64,000 bases of DNA from Aurantimonas manganoxydans SI85-9A1. GTDB lineage: Bacteria > Pseudomonadota > Alphaproteobacteria > Rhizobiales > Rhizobiaceae. Below are positions 62,483 through 64,000 of the stretch, in pieces. Under the pieces are notes generated by a model that worked only from the letters and a program-made list of their open reading frames with translations, did not search any database and had not been told where the DNA came from. Position 1 is the stretch's first letter; every line of letters begins with the position of its first letter. The stretch covers positions 2,953,903-3,017,902 of the forward strand of contig NZ_CH672387.1 in assembly GCF_000153465.1 (NCBI RefSeq). The letters run 5' to 3'. The position numbers and the translations under genes were made by a program.

Positions 62483-64000
62483 ATGACTCCAGAAACGACC
62501 GCCGCCCTTCGTGGCACCGGTGACCGTGACGCCGTGCGGCAGCGCTATGGCGAGGACGAGGCCATTGTGGTGAAGGATCTGGCCGCCCGGATCAGCCTGA
62601 GCGAGACCGACCGCGCCGCCATCAGTGCCGCCGGCGCCGACATCGTCCGGCGGGTGCGCCGCGAGACGTCCCCCAGCATGATGGAAAGCTTCCTCGCCGA
62701 ATACGGCCTGTCCACCGAGGAAGGGGTCGGCCTGATGTGCCTCGCCGAGGCGCTCTTGCGCGTTCCCGATGCCGAGACTGTCGACGAACTCATCCAGGAC
62801 AAGATCGAGCCCTCCGACTGGGGCGCGCATCTCGGCCACTCCTCCTCCTCGCTGGTCAATGCCTCGACCTGGGCACTGATGCTGACCGGGCGGATTCTCG
62901 ACGACGATCCGAGCCGCCCCGCCGCGGCCTTGCGCGGCCTCGTACGCCGGGTCGGCGAGCCGGTCGTGCGCCGCGCCGTCGCCCAGTCCATGCGGCTTCT
63001 GGGACGGCAGTTCGTGCTTGGCCAGACCATCGAGGAAGGCATGCGCAACGCCCGCGAGCGCGAGCGCCAGGGCTATACCTATTCCTACGACATGCTCGGC
63101 GAGGCGGCCCGGACCGAGGCCGACGCGCTGCGCTATCTCAAATCCTATTCCGATGCGATCGCCTCCATCGCAAAGGCCGCCAAGGGCGACGTGCGCTCCA
63201 ATCCGGGCATCTCGGTCAAGCTGTCGGCGCTGCATCCGCGCTACGAGACCACCCATCGCGACACGGTGATGGCGACGCTGGTGCCGCGGGCGCTGGAACT
63301 CGCCCGGCAGGCGGCGAAGGCCAATATCGGCTTCAACATCGACGCCGAGGAGCAGGACCGGCTGGACCTGTCGCTCGACATCATCGAGGCGGTACTGTCG
63401 GATGAGAGCCTCAAGGGCTGGGACGGCTTCGGCGTCGTCGTCCAGGCCTATGGCCGGCGCGCCGTGCCGGTCATCGAATATCTCGACACGCTGGCGCGCC
63501 GGCTGGACCGGCGGATCATGGTGCGGCTGGTCAAGGGCGCCTACTGGGACACCGAGATCAAGCTCGCCCAGGAGATGGGCACGCACACCTTCCCGGTCTT
63601 CACCCGCAAGGTGAACACCGATCTCAGCTACATGGCCTGCGCCCAGATGCTGCTCGACCGGCGCGACCGGATCTACCCGCAATTTGCCACCCACAACGCC
63701 CATACCTGCGCCGCCATCCTGAAGATGGCCGGCAATGATCGCGACAGCTTCGAATTCCAGCGCCTCCACGGCATGGGCGAATCGCTTCATGATATCGTCC
63801 ACCGACAGAACGACACGCGTTGCCGCATCTATGCGCCGGTCGGGGCGCATCGCGACCTTCTCGCCTATCTGGTGCGGCGGCTCCTGGAGAACGGCGCCAA
63901 CAGCTCCTTCGTCAACCAGATCGTCAACGAGGCCATTGCGCCGGAAAACATCGCCCGCGACCCGCTGTCCGAGGTCGAGGCGCTGGGCGAAGCCATCGCC
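62483..64000 (+). CDS. putA: Bifunctional proline dehydrogenase / P5C dehydrogenase PutA (partial)
   Basis: The first 506 codons of a long trifunctional or bifunctional PutA (families run to 1000-1250 residues), which oxidises proline to glutamate. Residues about 60-250 form the PutA arm and helical domain (SPSMMESFLAEYGLSTEEGV, DWGAHLGHSSSSLVNASTWA), then the FAD barrel of proline dehydrogenase begins (ISVKLSALHPRYE, NIDAEEQDRLDLSLDI, MVRLVKGAYWDTEIK, FATHNAHTCAAIL, FEFQRLHGMGESLH). No ribbon-helix-helix DNA-binding domain is seen at the N-terminus. Start at 62483 after CCAGGTGACGC. The aldehyde dehydrogenase half is beyond the edge. Confidence 0.95.
   Translation, partial: MTPETTAALRGTGDRDAVRQRYGEDEAIVVKDLAARISLSETDRAAISAAGADIVRRVRRETSPSMMESFLAEYGLSTEEGVGLMCLAEALLRVPDAETVDELIQDKIEPSDWGAHLGHSSSSLVNASTWALMLTGRILDDDPSRPAAALRGLVRRVGEPVVRRAVAQSMRLLGRQFVLGQTIEEGMRNARERERQGYTYSYDMLGEAARTEADALRYLKSYSDAIASIAKAAKGDVRSNPGISVKLSALHPRYETTHRDTVMATLVPRALELARQAAKANIGFNIDAEEQDRLDLSLDIIEAVLSDESLKGWDGFGVVVQAYGRRAVPVIEYLDTLARRLDRRIMVRLVKGAYWDTEIKLAQEMGTHTFPVFTRKVNTDLSYMACAQMLLDRRDRIYPQFATHNAHTCAAILKMAGNDRDSFEFQRLHGMGESLHDIVHRQNDTRCRIYAPVGAHRDLLAYLVRRLLENGANSSFVNQIVNEAIAPENIARDPLSEVEALGEAIA

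Overview
The window is high-G+C chromosomal DNA from an alphaproteobacterium, most likely a member of the Hyphomicrobiales (Rhizobiales). The evidence is the gene order rplU-rpmA-GNAT-obgE-proB-proA-nadD, a DUF2312/GapR-type protein, and a formate dehydrogenase locus carrying DUF3305, DUF3306, DUF6352 and DUF6494 genes. Species cannot be named from the sequence alone. I see no rRNA, tRNA, CRISPR array, insertion sequence or prophage. Both edge genes are cut: an FAD dehydrogenase on the left and putA on the right.

Layout. (1) 1-3.6 kb: partial FAD dehydrogenase, then preT-preA for reductive pyrimidine breakdown, with a possible operator upstream. (2) 3.7-6.0 kb: two divergent lipoprotein genes, an alpha/beta hydrolase and a SleB-type wall hydrolase. 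(3) 6.1-12.5 kb: a sugar-acid catabolic operon (OtnI-like isomerase, IlvD/Edd dehydratase, SDR, DenD-like and LtnD/GarR-like dehydrogenases, GntR regulator) with a palindromic operator in its promoter. (4) 12.7-19.3 kb: housekeeping block for ribosomal proteins L21 and L27, ObgE, proline synthesis and NadD. (5) 19.3-21.8 kb: MATE and DMT exporters. (6) 22-27.1 kb: a second GntR regulator, a CaiB/BaiF CoA-transferase and a TRAP transporter; a shared 12-base operator links the regulator to the CoA-transferase promoter. (7) 27.2-33.2 kb, minus strand: a two-subunit aconitase X, an enolase-superfamily dehydratase, two dehydrogenases and a PLP enzyme. (8) 33.3-36.9 kb: GapR-like protein, cupin, a Tad-type von Willebrand protein and a charged secreted protein. 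(9) 36.9-62.1 kb: a molybdenum/tungsten-formate dehydrogenase island. (10) start of putA.

The island is the most coherent system. TupABC imports tungstate under a promoter whose spacer is filled by a 7-5-7 palindrome. A helix-turn-helix protein with a periplasmic-binding-protein-like domain lies convergent to tupA and is the obvious candidate regulator. MobA, MobB, MoeA and two further MoeA-like proteins (one fused to a second copy of that binding domain) make and insert the pterin cofactor, and FdhD sulfurates it. A long plus-strand operon encodes a TorD-like chaperone, a Tat-leader miniprotein, FdhA (cysteine, not selenocysteine), the four-cluster FdhB, cytochrome b FdhC, a WD40-cytochrome c fusion, two small membrane proteins, DUF6494, a biotin-ligase-like protein that has lost its catalytic residues, and DUF6352. 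A polyferredoxin, DUF3305, DUF3306, DUF3144 and an Mrp-type Fe-S carrier follow. Several of these accessory proteins have no assigned role.

Real starts were often internal to the longest open frame and were set by ribosome-binding sites and family N-termini; such choices are stated in each entry.
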